Origin: Spisula solida
Lineage: Eukaryota > Mollusca > Bivalvia > Venerida > Mactridae
Length of the DNA: 64,000 nucleotides
Assembly: GCA_947247005.1 (NCBI GenBank)
Contig: OX365954.1
Span: 450,001 to 514,000, forward strand
Direction: 5' to 3'
Notes under the pieces: generated by a model
Databases searched by the model: none
Seen by the model: only the letters and a program-made list of their open reading frames with translations
Told to the model about the DNA's origin: nothing
Translations under genes and position numbers: made by a program
In this document: positions 22,265-34,400 of the stretch, one piece after another
Position numbering within the stretch: the stretch's first letter is position 1
How the letters are laid out: each line of letters opens with the position of its first letter

Positions 22265-22460
22265 TTACTGGTCCTGTGGGAGAGTTGTTACTGCGCATGT
22301 ATGACCTGAACTTGGGTGGTAGCAAATGGTTCCAGTGTGTTGGTAGCGTGTCTCTAGACGAGAAGTTTTCTGTGCATGACAATTTAACCGTCGTGCAAAC
22401 TCCTGTTTGATATTTCTGCCATAAGCATCCGGCTAATGGCCTGATTCCGCTCATATTCGG
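22265..22460 (-). pseudogene. Tc1-like transposase fragment
   Basis: The minus strand, read in mixed frames, shows RNQAISRMLMAEISNRS, then FARRLNCHAQKTSRLETRYQ, then HTGTICYHPSSGH. This resembles the N-terminal helix-turn-helix region of Tc1-type transposases (family pattern: VARRLN, SRL..RYQ.TG, RPRSGRP). Stops and a frame change interrupt it, and the catalytic DDE part is missing. It is a relic. Confidence 0.5.
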
Positions 22461-23541
22461 ACAATCATGGCATTTTTATTCCGGAAAATATGCCATTTAT
22501 TTTGTGATTGTCTTTTTATTAGCAAATTTTACAAAAAGTTTGATGCAATTTTTACTAAAATGTATCATGCGCAACCGGTGCACGTGGAAATCATGCTTTT
22601 TGTGATTATATCGGTGCACGGGAATAACGTTACACAATCGATACAATTTGGATGATGGCTAAGTTTCTATAAAATTATACACCACTACTGCACAAAATTC
22701 AAATATACATGTACAATGGAAGTAAGAATAAATCGGGGATAAAAACGTTGCGTTTCTAGATGTACTAAGTATAAAATCTAAGTCTAATAGTGATGTATGT
22801 TTTGTATCTTCCAATTTCCTTCAAGTTCAGATTTAAACAAAAATATCCTGCGGCCTTTAATGGTCTGTCATAACAAAAGTATTCGTTTGTTTGACTAGAT
22901 CTAGTTTTAAATCCTCGTAGTGAATATGTCATATCCACATATTTGACCGTTGGATTTTTTGTGTTATACCTAGTATTTAAATTCCCCATGACCTTCCATT
23001 AATGCAATGGCCGATTGGATATTTATTGTTAATAATAGCATGATTTGACTTCATTCTCAAACCTCTGATAAGGAACTTAATTCTGAGTAAGGTACATGTA
23101 TTTGTGATCTAAGTTATTCTAAGAATGTAGCTCATCTTTGACGAACGAATCGTTATATCAAATCATGGGAACGCATAAAACAAGAAATCTACTGTTGTTA
23201 TAGTAAAATTCTAAACCTGATCACAGTTTCAGTGTATGTATGTTTTAGTAAGAAACCTTCACCGGTTTCAAGGGTACGCGATGTATGAATGAAGATAAAC
23301 TTCGTGTATATAAAACATTTAATAGTCCAGACATCTAGAAGCGGTGGATATTGAGTTACGTTGAGGATTGGCAGTGTCCAACTTCTTCGGTTTTGAACAG
23401 AACGTTCAAAATTAATGTTAAAATACCTAACCGAAAGTCTTATTTGTAGGACTATATAAAAAATGTAACATATGACAACGTTAGATTATTAAATTTTACT
23501 GTATAAGACTGAGAGAAGATAGAGAGAGAGAATGCACTCAC
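22461..23541. other. AT-rich DNA, nothing recognised
   Basis: No element boundary or splice-bounded exon was recognised. A short AGAGAGAG run ends at about 23530. Confidence 0.4.
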
Positions 23542-23605
23542 TTCCAGGAAGTTTTGATAGATCCAGCGGTGACTTCTGGTACGGAATATATCCATTATCT
23601 TCCAT
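23542..23605 (-). CDS. Candidate first coding exon, MEDNGYIPYQKSPLD...
   Basis: On the minus strand, ATG at 23605-23603 opens a frame encoding MEDNGYIPYQKSPLDLSKLP then G. It ends in phase 1 at a good donor (GTGAGTGC). The phase equals that needed before the membrane-protein exon at 15112-15172, so it could be that gene's first exon. In that case an ~8.4-kb intron would hold all four tRNA-Tyr genes. Against this, there is no signal peptide and the distance is long. It may instead start another gene or be chance. Confidence 0.35.
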
Positions 23606-26099
23606 TGCTATAATAATAATGAACTGTCTGTCAACTTTATGATCATCAAACTAAAATACGACACCGAGTGTAAATCCGGAAATGGAGACGTACGTTCTGT
23701 TTATGTCACTCACTCTCTACTTAAAGCATAATTGTATTTTCTAAGTAGTAGTTTATTTCCAAGTGAGTGCAGAATGTTTTGTTACATACCATCCCATGTA
23801 TGATTGTATGTTGTGGTTAAAAATGCAATATTATAGTTCATAGTATGGAAGCTGTTACAAAATGTATTCGAAACGGTTCAATGACTTACAATAGGGTGTT
23901 TGTACCTTTTATATTAAACTGTCTATACCTCGAGTATAAAGTGAAATATAGTTTAGGCATTTAATGACAGCGTTTTATCATGACTCATGACGACACATGT
24001 ACCATAAACACGTTAAAGTATTGTAGACGAAAATTACGAATTCGCTTAAAAAGTTAAAATGGGTTTTCACCGCTATTTATACTTAGACTTTTTTGTCAAC
24101 CATAACAGTCGAAAATGGCAAATATTAGTAACATTATTTTCATTTTATGGAGTAGCGTTAGTAACATTTTACATACTCCTGAAACCCACCCACGCCAGCA
24201 TATCAGTTTACTTCATGCATAAATCATCTCAAAATGCACGTTGTATTCGCTGTGCACGGAACACGTTTCGGCACAGTGGTTAGCCCTAGCAATAGATCAA
24301 TGAAGGCGAGTTCCCAGCTGATCATGAACAAAACGCATCAAGACGTCACTAACAACATGAGTATCATTTATTATGTCAACTTTAATTTTGTGAACAATAA
24401 GACGACTCTTACGGGACGTATCAATCGGCTGTGGTACCGAGTATGGCTTACATAAAAACATGAAAATATACTGGGTGTCACTGAAAAGATACCCTATTGA
24501 CTCTTATATTTTAAAATTCAAGTTACACTTTGTTAAAAGCCGAACATGACTATGTTTTGACCTTACTGTGTAGCCACAGCTATCCTATTTAACAATATTC
24601 AGTTGCACCCACTATAAAACTGTTGTACGGGTATGTCATATTGTATATAAAATACAGAGGTTATTGCAAGTGGTAACTTTTCAATGACGCTGAGTATATA
24701 TTGTGCCGAACATGGCATATGATTGGAGATATTGTTCATTTTGTTTCAAACAGAGCTGTGCGCACATCCGGTTCAAATCAATACAATAAAGATGCGTCAT
24801 TGCTGTAACACTTTATACTCGTGCAGCTTGCCATATTACAACCCGTTGAAGCTTTTATTATAAGGTTTACGTTCATTCATTCATAAATATATCACGTGAT
24901 ACATAGTAACAGCCAATTTGACAGGTGTATATAGAGATATGCAAACATGTAAACACTACCTGCCCAAAATGTCAGTATGCCCCCTTGTCCTGCAACAACT
25001 GCTGATAATCGCCGCCGAGTTGATCCACACACGTTTAACAGCACGTGCCTTAAAAAGCGTGCTCACACCTAATGTGGAGCGTATGTAATGCTACGTTCGT
25101 TCCATAGGAAAACGATCCGGAAAATATGATGGTTATTGTAAAACATCACAGTCAAACTACAGTTAATTTATTTTCACATGAGAAGAAGTCAATTGTGACG
25201 TTGTCAAGCGGTCACGCATGTGACGTTAACGGATATAAATGACGTACACAGATCACACGTCGGCATTTGAGTGAGACCTATCTGATAAGCTCCTAGTGGT
25301 ATTTACGCGTTTGGCGATAGTTGATCTTGAAACAACAAAACATCCAACGACGTCAATTTGCGAATTTCCACTTTCCGGCAATCCAAAATCCTGTTTTTAG
25401 TCGTGACATTTAAATTTCTTTCAATTTTCGAAATTCCACTTGAATTTTACTTTGTAAACCATCTACAGCATACAGTAACTGCGCCTTTGTTGACTGGAAC
25501 TACTTCCTGTTAAAGAAGCACGTGTAAATCGTGCGTCGAACTATATCTGGGCACATCGGGATTTGTTTTCTCTTTGGTAGGCGCGTTCTTAGCTAGATAA
25601 ATGGTTTGTCTAAAATCACAGGAATATTTTGGAAAATAAAAAAGTTAAAAATGTATACAGTATTTATTTTTTTCGTTGTAGCGTTTTTTCTTGACGTTAG
25701 TATAGTACATATATTAGCCAATTCAGGGTATGATATTTACTGACCAGGTATCATATCCGTACCAGGTCACAAGATGACCATACCCAGAAAATAGGCTTCC
25801 TATGGTGAAACCTCAGATACTGCACACAATCAGTGAACGTTGCATCAAGCCAGACATTGGTAATAGTAGTATAGATCATGGACATACACTATGAAGGGCT
25901 GCTAGTTTTGTTGTCAACGACTGTCCGAATAAAAACATCCGGTATACCCACGGCGATCTCTGAAGACCTCGCTTTGGAATCGGTCTAAAAAGATACCAAT
26001 CCAGACTACATAAAATGTAAAAAGAATGAAACCTGGTGACCCATAAACTAGAGAAGACAACATATTTGCCATAAGGATAGCACTTACCCCGACAGCAAG
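23606..26099. other. Intergenic DNA, no gene seen
   Basis: Open frames here (for example 24059-24283 plus) have no recognisable motif, splice-site support or repeat partner. Repeated TGACGT motifs near 25195-25240 could be CREB-type sites; this is unsupported. Confidence 0.4.
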
Positions 26100-26215
26100 T
26101 AAGTAAATAAGGAAGTAAGTAAAGTCTTTATTTTATGAGGCTAACATAGTTACAATAATGAAACCTTCCATATCGGCAAGATCAGCGACTACTCTTGAGG
26201 ACTTTCGGTCACTCC
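26100..26215 (-). mobile_element. LINE 3' tail remnant
   Basis: On the minus strand, sequence ending GTTAGCCTCATAAAATAAAG then ACTTTACTTAC repeats. It matches the arrangement at 49938-50050 (GTCAGCCTCGTTAAATAAAG then TTAC units). It is therefore the 3' end of a severely 5'-truncated LINE. Confidence 0.55.
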
Positions 26216-27486
26216 TGGGGATCAGAGAAGTTGGTATTACCATAACATATCATAGCAGTCGATCCATTCAAAATCGCCCTTTATACATGTACTAATTGTA
26301 ATGACAGGAACACAACGCATTCACAATGTTTGCTTACAAACTAATTGCTCGATGGACGACTTATTGTATTCATTGAGTCACCGAAGCTCATGCTGTACTT
26401 GGTTCGTATTTTCTCCACTTTATATAAGTACCCAAGTTTACTCAATGTACTTATCACTGTACAGCCTCCCATAGCTAGTACAAGTCAAATAGTTCCTGCG
26501 AGCAAATGATGTACCGACTTCATTTTACAGAGAATTGACAGGATCCTCGACCTTCTATCTGCATAATTCAACAGCTGATGTGTTTAAAATATAGCATGAA
26601 CATCTCAAAATCGTGAAAAAAATAAGCGCGATAGGCAGGTAGCTTTCAAATTGGGAAAACTATATGCACGATAATTTGACATACGAAATTTATCAACAAA
26701 TTGTTAAATAATTTCATGTTGACAAACCAATTTTCAAGACACATAATTGCATATTATGACTCCCTTGTTCCATATAATATTTATATTCTTATTAATAAAA
26801 CCTCGTATCAGTCCATTAAAGGTATTATCATAAGACATGTTTTCAGTGTTCAAAAATATCAAGGATCATAAACCAATTCCGATAATTACATGACAATAGA
26901 CATTTAGAATTTTAAGTCTCTGAATAGACATTAACACTGAATGGTAATTCTCCTTATATGACTCTGGAGACCTAAAGAAACTGTCTATGTTGTTAATTTT
27001 ATCAAGGGAAACAACCAGCACTTGTTTTACCCGCTGATCCTAAAAAAATCCGAAAAATAATTTACGGAGCGAAGTGCCGGGTACGAATTGTGTTGAGTAC
27101 GAAAAAAAATATTCAGGGCGAACGTTGGGAAGTCGTACGAAAGTGTTGAGTATGAAACGTTAGCGAAGAATTTATCCAAAGATAAAACGATCTAAACTCG
27201 TGTTTTATACTCTTTTAAATCGAGTTGCGTGTATATTTTTATCGTAGGGACGGGGTTTAAGAATAATGTTGTAGTTCTTTCTAAGAATTTCGACTTGCCC
27301 GGGCCGACATACGTCAGCCATCTTTTTGCGTAAGATAACCTATTTTCGTCCAAAAAAATTTTGAAATCTTGTAACGACCGGTTTGATTAGTCTGGTTCAC
27401 GACATTCTTACAAAATGCATCTTTTTTGAATCGTAAACCATCGAGAACAGGTCACGTACCCCTCCATGGACTTTTTACTTAAGGCT
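26216..27486. other. Intergenic DNA, nothing recognised
   Basis: AT-rich. No exon, RNA gene or inverted-repeat boundaries were found. Confidence 0.4.
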
Positions 27487-27722
27487 ATCCAATATACCTG
27501 CTCGCTCAAGCTCGCAGGTAACAATGCTGCTACTAAGGGAGACAATCCAAACATGACATATCCAATGTTATACTGGGAATTACGCCCCTTTCTATCCTTA
27601 GTCGCAGAATTAATGTGCTTCTACAAAATCATGCAAAAATCAATGCCAAGTTCCGATGTCAGGCATTGAACCCACGACCTCTGGATTGACAGCCCAGAGC
27701 GTTACCACTGAGCTAAATCCGC
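27487..27722 (-). mobile_element. tRNA-derived SINE
   Basis: The minus strand starts with a tRNA-like head (27722-27656): GCGGATTTAGCTCAGTGGTA (A box), an anticodon-like loop CTGTCAA (GTC, Asp-like), and GTGGGTTCAATGCC (B box). The acceptor stem does not close, so it is not a tRNA gene. The body behind it has no coding content. The 3' boundary is approximate. Confidence 0.65.
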
Positions 27723-28550
27723 TTACACTAGTCTTTGTTTACAAATAAAAATGAAAATTATATGCACTTGAGATGTTCAGTTTTGATTATTTTATATGTA
27801 TCTCCAAACGCTGCACGTTTGGGAAAATTAGTTGTTACACTAAGTCAGAATATTTAAGATTTCCCTTAAAATGCTTTGTAAATATCAGCCCTGGTGATTG
27901 CTTTTTTTTGTTGTTGTTGTTGTTTTTATATATGTTTATAGATGGGAAACGAAATATTAAAGATAACCATAGATAAGAAGGTGATAGAGTATGTGGTAAC
28001 CATGGAAACATCGAAGGTTCTAACGGTACGATGTATTTCTTAAATTCTAAAGACAAGTAGTTAAGATTCAAAAAGTCTTTGCTAAAAAATGCGAAAGTTC
28101 ATTTGTAATCTAAGGTATAGGTCTTATTTAGGACAATACATAATTCAACAAGTGCCAGGAAATCCAGGAGTTCTGAGGACAAATTTTACAGTCACCATAT
28201 TTGTCGGACCTAAGTCCTTGTGATTAATTTACGTTTCCAAGAATAAACAAAACAATAAGTATATGAAGGTCGCTATGTGTCTAGAAATGTCCTAGGGAGT
28301 GCCATTTCCCAATGTCTAAACACTGTTCCTCGAAATGGCCATAAAATACATTCCGCAAAAAGATTTCAATACTGAAGTGTATTTCGACTAAGTGTGTTTA
28401 CTTAAACGGGTTGCAATAAAAGATTTATCTTTGCTCGTCTATGTTTTGCAATCCCAACCCGACAATATAATGAACGCCCCTCGCACTGTAATGTGTTGTA
28501 CATAATGTGTAATGGTATGTCTTCCTTTGAGCTTCTGAGGTTACATGTCT
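27723..28550. other. Intergenic DNA, nothing recognised
   Basis: Contains a short GTTGTTGTT run near 27910. No exon or RNA gene was recognised. Confidence 0.4.
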
Positions 28551-28851
28551 CAGGAAACCTATGGTTGTGTTTGCTGTCTTTGTGATGTTGTCAATGTGTA
28601 TGTTTCAGGAAACCTATGTTACTGTTTGCTGTCTTTGTGATGTTGTAAATGTGTATGTTTCAGGAAACCTATGTTACTGTTTGCTGTCTTTGTGATGTTG
28701 TCAATGTGTATGTTTCAGGAAACCTATGTTACTGTTTGCCGTCTTTGTGATGTTGTCAATGTGTATGTTTCAGGAAACCTATGTTGCTGTTTGCTGTCTT
28801 TGTGATGTTGTCAATGTGTATGTTTCAGGAAATCTATGTTATTATTACCTA
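28551..28851. repeat. 55-bp tandem array, left block
   Basis: About five and a half copies of a unit containing CAGGAAACCTATGTTACTGT and TTTGTGATGTTGTCAATG, spaced 55 bp (28551, 28606 and on). Every unit contains TGTGTATGTTTCAG, which looks like a splice acceptor. The array resumes at 29450. Confidence 0.9.
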
Positions 28852-29275
28852 GCACTCTATATAACGAGTAATTCGTTATTTTTTACTGTTTCATGTCTTA
28901 ATATTGATTTTTAGATTCAGGTATGAAACAGTTCATTGCCGGGAGGGCAACAGTTTTGACTGTTACACCCCTGGATGAACTGTTACCTGCGCACTACGAT
29001 GCGCAATATAAATTCCTGCAAAAACACCCGGATAGATCTATAGCGTATTTTTAATATAACAGTTTACTCTTGAACAATGTTCTCTCTCTTTTTTGCTTTA
29101 TTGCATGCCGATTTTATTTGTTTGATAATAATATCATGGGGATAATGGCAGTCTTGAATTTACAACAAAAATTGTCCGCTATTTATATTAGTATAACAAA
29201 ATGTCCTAAAAATATCCTCTTTATTTGTTGAATTAGTATAACTTTACTGTAGTTATATAGAGTATTAGGTAATAA
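28852..29275. mobile_element. 424-bp inverted-repeat element inside the 55-bp array
   Basis: Left end TTATTACCTAGCACTCTATA, right end TATAGAGTATTAGGTAATAA, inverse with two differences over about 24 bp. It contains a second, internal palindrome (AACAGTTCAT near 28929 and ATGAACTGTT near 28976). It separates two blocks of the same tandem array, which shows insertion into the array. Confidence 0.6.
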
Positions 29276-29280
29276 AACAG

Positions 29281-29449
29281 TTATTTCATGTCTGTTTTTG
29301 GTTAACAGTCAAAACTATTGTCCCTCGGTATTGGGGAAGACATTTTGAACTGTTGCCCTCGGCCTATCGGCCTCGTGCAACAGTTCAAAAGTCTTCCCCG
29401 ATACCTCGGGTCAATAGTTTTGACTGTTAACCAAACATACATGAAATAA
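29281..29449. mobile_element. 169-bp near-perfect palindrome
   Basis: The arms of about 80 bp run from TTATTTCATG to CATGAAATAA around a centre near 29366 (CCTCGGCCTATCGGCCTCG). Inner parts include AACAGTCAAAACTATTG and its inverse. A single-stranded copy would fold into one long hairpin. The AACAGTTTTGACTGTT motif in the adjacent element is shared, so both may be parts of one composite insertion. Confidence 0.75.
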
Positions 29450-29612
29450 TTGCATACTGTTTGCCGTCTTTGTGATGTTGTCAATGTGTATGTTTCAGGA
29501 AACCTATGTTACTGTTTGCTGCCTTTGTGATGTTGTCAATGTGTATGTTTCAGACAACCTATGTTACTGTTTGCTGCCTTTGTGATGTTGTCAATGTGTA
29601 TGTTTCAGGAAA
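29450..29612. repeat. 55-bp tandem array, right block
   Basis: Three further copies of the 28551 unit (CTGTTTGCCGTCTTTGTGAT and TGTGTATGTTTCAG). The open frames across both blocks are repeat artefacts. Confidence 0.9.
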
Positions 29613-29697
29613 GGCTCTCTATATTGTACACTCCCAGACAGGCTATTTCCATACTGTGTCGGTTTGTACAATATACAAATCAATGGCTTAGAATAAG

Positions 29698-29803
29698 TAA
29701 GTAAGCACTAAATCGATATTTTGAGAAAACAAAAAAAATGTCTGAAAACTATGCTTTACTGACGAATAACAAGCTTTTTTCAACTTCAGTTTGGTCAACA
29801 AGT
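29698..29803 (+). repeat. Dispersed repeat shared with 61271-61389
   Basis: ATATTTTGAGAAAACA, TGAAAACTA, CTTTACT, AACAAGCTTTTT and TGGTCAACA occur in the same order and spacing at 61290-61384. No coding or inverted structure was seen. Confidence 0.6.
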
Positions 29804-30385
29804 ACCTGGGTGTCAACAAGTACCTGGGTGTCGCATGTGACAAAACACCGTCCTAGAACAGCCATATTGATGTGACAGCCAAGAAGGCAAATAGCACCAC
29901 TGCCTTCCTTCGGAGAAACTTGAGCTCCTGTCCACGAGACGTCAAGGCCACTTGTTACAAGTCCCTAGTTAGACCACAGTTGGAGTACACCTCATCAATA
30001 TGGGACCCACACACTAGGGCTAACATCAACAATATCGAGGGTGAAGAGCTAAAAGAAGAAGAAGAGAAAGAAGAGCTGTTCGATTCTGCAATGGAGACTA
30101 CAGACAAGTAGCGTTACGTCCATGATGAAGGTTTTTGACTCACTAGAAGCTCGTCGCCAACACACAACCTAGTGGACATCCAAGCTCAGCCGATACTCAT
30201 CCCAGCACGAGTACATACAAGAGACCACGCCAACCGATTATTGGGTACATTTGCCAGCGTCAAAGCTTACATTATACTCATTCTTCCCTTCTTACATCCG
30301 CGTCTGGAACAACCTACCAGATGTGATCATCACCGCCCCATCACTAGAAGTCTTCAAGGCTAGGATGGGTGCGCCAATGCCGTAA
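29798..30385 (+). pseudogene. Non-LTR retrotransposon 3' fragment (reverse transcriptase C-terminus)
   Basis: In mixed frames the plus strand encodes NKYLGVACDK, then KANSTTAFLRRNLSSC, YKSLVRPQLEYTSSIWDPHT and finally SYIRVWNNLPDVIITAPSLE with FKARMGAPMP before a stop at 30385. The order is that of the post-polymerase thumb and tail of jockey/CR1-type elements. A stop after DKTPS, a frame change near 30045 and a Glu/Lys-rich low-complexity insert (30045-30080) show decay. An 18-bp tandem duplication (AACAAGTACCTGGGTGTC) lies at its start. Confidence 0.7.
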
Positions 30386-30717
30386 CTCTGGAGCAGCATA
30401 GTTTTAACCCTTACTTAACTTTCACTGCGTTTTTCCCTTCCGCATGTGTTTATACTCACCATGTGCGACAATGCTCAAGATGAGCGATGCACAGTAATTT
30501 GAAGAAGACAAAGAACATGACACCGGCGTGTCAGTTCCGACCGTTTGTTATGCCGGTTACAAGTTACGTCATCGCAATATGAAAACTGTATACATCCTGA
30601 CTGATCTGAGAAACGGTATATCGGGATAACTACCGATGAAATGCTCATAGTTTGACAATTCCATGCGTCTGTGTGGGTACCGAATCGAACGATTTTGAGG
30701 AGACTAGCTTATCTAAA
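30386..30717. other. Spacer between two LINE fragments
   Basis: Nothing was recognised apart from probable 3' untranslated sequence of the preceding LINE fragment. Confidence 0.35.
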
Positions 30718-30960
30718 TCATGTAGAGCTCTTCCCATTGTCTAACGTCAACTTTTTCTCTTGTGTGACATGATATATCTCACAGCTCGCCTTTGTCCTGA
30801 AACCATGTTGACTATTGGTTATGTTGTTGTCCAAATGTTGCATTACAGTGATGACTATGATGTATTCAAGAAGCTTGCATCCGGTACATGAGAGAGACAC
30901 GTTTCTGTAGTTACTGGCTTTAAAGCAGCCAACCTTGTTAATAAACATGGCCTATACATG
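30718..30960 (-). pseudogene. Reverse transcriptase fragment
   Basis: The minus-strand frame encodes KASNYRNVSLSCTGCKLLEY, then VMQHLDNN and NSQHGFRTKASCE. This is the region before the catalytic core of non-LTR reverse transcriptases (family pattern: NYRPVSL, CKLLE, QHGFR). The catalytic YxDD block is absent. The orientation is opposite to the fragment at 29798. Confidence 0.65.
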
Positions 30961-31421
30961 TACGTACATTTAATCTTCAGTCGTTCTAGTTATTCTGTGC
31001 CGTTTGGAGTATGGTATTTGACATTTAAGACATTTTGATATTGCTGCCCAAACTGGGTTGACTTATCCCACAATATCAGGATACTCATAATGCTGGGACA
31101 TTTCAGTAAATAAAATGACAGATATTATAATATGCATTTTATGAGTACTTTATCGCATTGTTTCTTGTTTTATTAATTTCGACTGTCCAAACAGTAATTG
31201 ATTTTTTATTGTTATGTACATGTATGTTAATTTACTAAAACAACTGTCATGTCTACCATCTTTGATATTTTGTGCATTTGTTATTAGATTTATTGATGTC
31301 ATGTTTCTGCTGTTTCAATGTTTTACTGTTGAGGGCCTTACGGCCGATTGACAATTATTTCAAGTATGTTCCCTTTTATGTTCCTGATATTATGAAAAAT
31401 ATGCAGAAATTTACCGACGTT
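30961..31421. other. Upstream flank of the intact LINE
   Basis: AT-rich. GGGCCTTACGGCCGATTGACAA-like sequence near 31335 resembles a LINE tail hairpin. No gene was seen. Confidence 0.4.
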
Positions 31422-31436
31422 ACTATCAAATGAGAT
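31422..31436. repeat. Left target-site duplication of LINE
   Basis: ACTATCAAATGAGAT, 15 bp, is identical to 35544-35558. It contains the ATG used by the open frame that starts at 31430. Confidence 0.9.
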
Positions 31437-34400
31437 GCTCCATTCTTATTAACAAGAAATTAAATTATGATCTTATTGAATCAAAAACATGCATAAATGG
31501 AAGATACGTCTTCATGAATATCTCCATTGAAGACAATATATACACTTTAATCAATATATACGCATACAACAATAAAATTAAAAGAAATAAGTTCTTTGAA
31601 ACAATTAGCCAATTAATCAATACACACTGCCAAGGCTACATCATCATCGGAGGTGATTTTAACGAAACATTGACCGAAAAAGATAGAATCTCTAAAACAA
31701 CACAACCGAAACCATGTAAATCATTAACAAATCTAATAAATACACTCAAACTCAGCGACATATGGCGTGTTCTAAACATAAACAAACAACAGTATACATG
31801 GAAAAGAGCCAATGGTTACGAAAAAAGCAGAATTGATCTATGGTTAACTGACGAAAATTTAACACCCAATGTTCTTAGTTCAGATATAAGACCTGCTACT
31901 ATTACATTCACAGATCACCAAGCAATATCATTAAAAATAACTTCTCAATCCAAACGTGGACCAGGCTACTGGAAATTTAATAACAGTTTCTTGGAAGACA
32001 TCGAATACATTGAATATATTACAAAAGTTATAGAAAATTACACAAACTCAAGAGAACAAGAATCACAACAGACCCTATGGGAACTCTGTAAGATTGACAT
32101 CCAAAACCATACTAAAGCATTCGCAAAGAAGAAATCAAAGCACAAGAATGACAGAATTATAAACCTAGAAAAACAACTATCAGAACTATACGAACAAGAA
32201 CCCAAATCTAACAACATTAGAGACAATATCAGAAAAATCGAATTAGAATTACAAAAGTATTACGATGATAAAGCTAAAGGTGCACAGATAAGATCTAAAA
32301 TATTTCAACTTAACTTTTCAGAAAAAAATACAAAATATTTTCTGAATCTTGAGAAGTCAAGACAAACACGGAAAACACTGCATACACTTAAAGTAAACGA
32401 CCGTACTATCACAGACACAAACACAATTCTGCAAGAAGAGGTAATTTTTTATAAAAACTTGTACTCTTCTAATAATATATGTCAAAAAGGCATTGACGAC
32501 TATCTTAACAAGACGGAACAAGATTACACACTAAATGATAATGAAGCGAATCTCTGCGAAGGTCTCCTAAGCCTAAAAGAATGCGAAATTGCCGTAAGCA
32601 ATATGCATAATAATAAAAGTCCGGGTCTAGATGGTCTTACCTGTGAATTTTATAAGTATTTCTGGAATAAAATCGGAAGACTAGTAACAAACTCCCTAAA
32701 TGAAGGATACATAAAAAATGAATTATCTGCATCCCAGAAATTAGGCGTATTATCTCTTTCATATAAAAAAGGAGATCCACATAACTTAGAAAACTGGAGA
32801 CCAATAACCCTATTAAATAACGATTACAAAATTGTCGCAAAAGTTCTAGCTATACGAATACAAAAGGTAATACATAAAATAATCAATACTGACCAACAAG
32901 GCTATATTAAAAACAGATTCATTGGAAATAATATTAGACAAATTCAAGATGTTATAGATTACGCTGAAAAATTACAGATAGAAGGCGCACTCCTATTCTT
33001 AGACTTTCGAAAAGCGTTCGACACTGTTGAATGGAATTTCATGTTTAGCGCTCTAAAACATTTCGGCTTTAAAGACATGTTCATAAACTGGATTAAAACA
33101 ATGTATGCCAATATAAAAACATGCATTTTAAATAATGGGTGGAGATCACAATGCTTCAATCCACAACGTGGAATAAGACAAGGATGTCCTATCTCTGCTT
33201 TGATATTTATTGTTGTGGTTGAATTAATGTCGACTAATATAAGAAACTCATCAGACATTAAAGGTATACAGCTAAATGCAATAGATAATATAAAAATATC
33301 GCAGTTAGCTGACGACACAACTCTATTCGTTAAATCCGAACAAGAAGTTAATACCTGTTTATCGATTATCGACAATTTTGGCAAACTGTCAGGGCTACAA
33401 CTGAATAAGAATAAAACAATAGGTGTCTGGATAGGCTCCTTAAAAAATTGTAATAGGTCCCCTGGTGGAATACAATGGCAAAATAAGCCTATAAAAGCAT
33501 TAGGCGTTTACTATGGAACAGACCAAACAACATGCAATAAACTAAACTGGAACGAAAAACTAGAAACGTGCAAAGCGTCAATTAATAACTGGAACAAAAG
33601 AAATCTTACTTATTTTGGTAAAATACAAGTTTTAAAATCACTTCTTCTTCCAAAGTTTACATATCTTTTCCACTCCTTGGTTGTTCCAGATAATGTGATA
33701 AAACAAATGGAAACTATGTTCTATAACTTTCTGTGGAACGACAAAAGAGACAAAATTAAACGAACCACGATCATAGGCGATAAAAGACTAGGTGGTCTAC
33801 AAATGATCGACATCAAGTCTTATATACAGTCATTAAAAATTAAATGGATACAAGCTCTGTGTGATAATAACAACACTGCAAAATGGAAACTGATTCCAAA
33901 CGTCTATTTTAAACCATACGGTGCGAATTTTCTGTTATTCCACATGAATTTAAACAACAACAAAATGCTAGACTTAAAACTACCAGAATTCTATGAAGAC
34001 ATTGTAAATGTATGGTTAGATTTAAATAATAGAAATAGTAAAGACATCACACATTTCCGAGATATACGTAAAGAAATAATATGGGGAAACAAACATATAA
34101 AATATAACGGGAAAAGTATTGTATTCCCGCATTGGATAAACTCTAACATACTTTTTATCAATGATTTGCTCGACGCAAACGGAAATCTAAACTCACAAAC
34201 AATTCGAGACAAACTTATAAACACACACAATTGGATATCAGAATACAGCAAACTACTACAATCAATTCCTAAAACTTGGAAACAAAGCCTTAAATCGACA
34301 GAATCAAGGCATACAATAGTTAACACCTCTCTTGAAATAAAATTAAATAATTTAAAACTCGAAAACATTAAAAGCAACGACATATATAAATACCTAATCT

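Noticed and set aside
27656..27722. Functional tRNA-Asp gene on the minus strand
   Set aside because: A and B boxes are present, but the acceptor stem does not pair; it is the head of a SINE.
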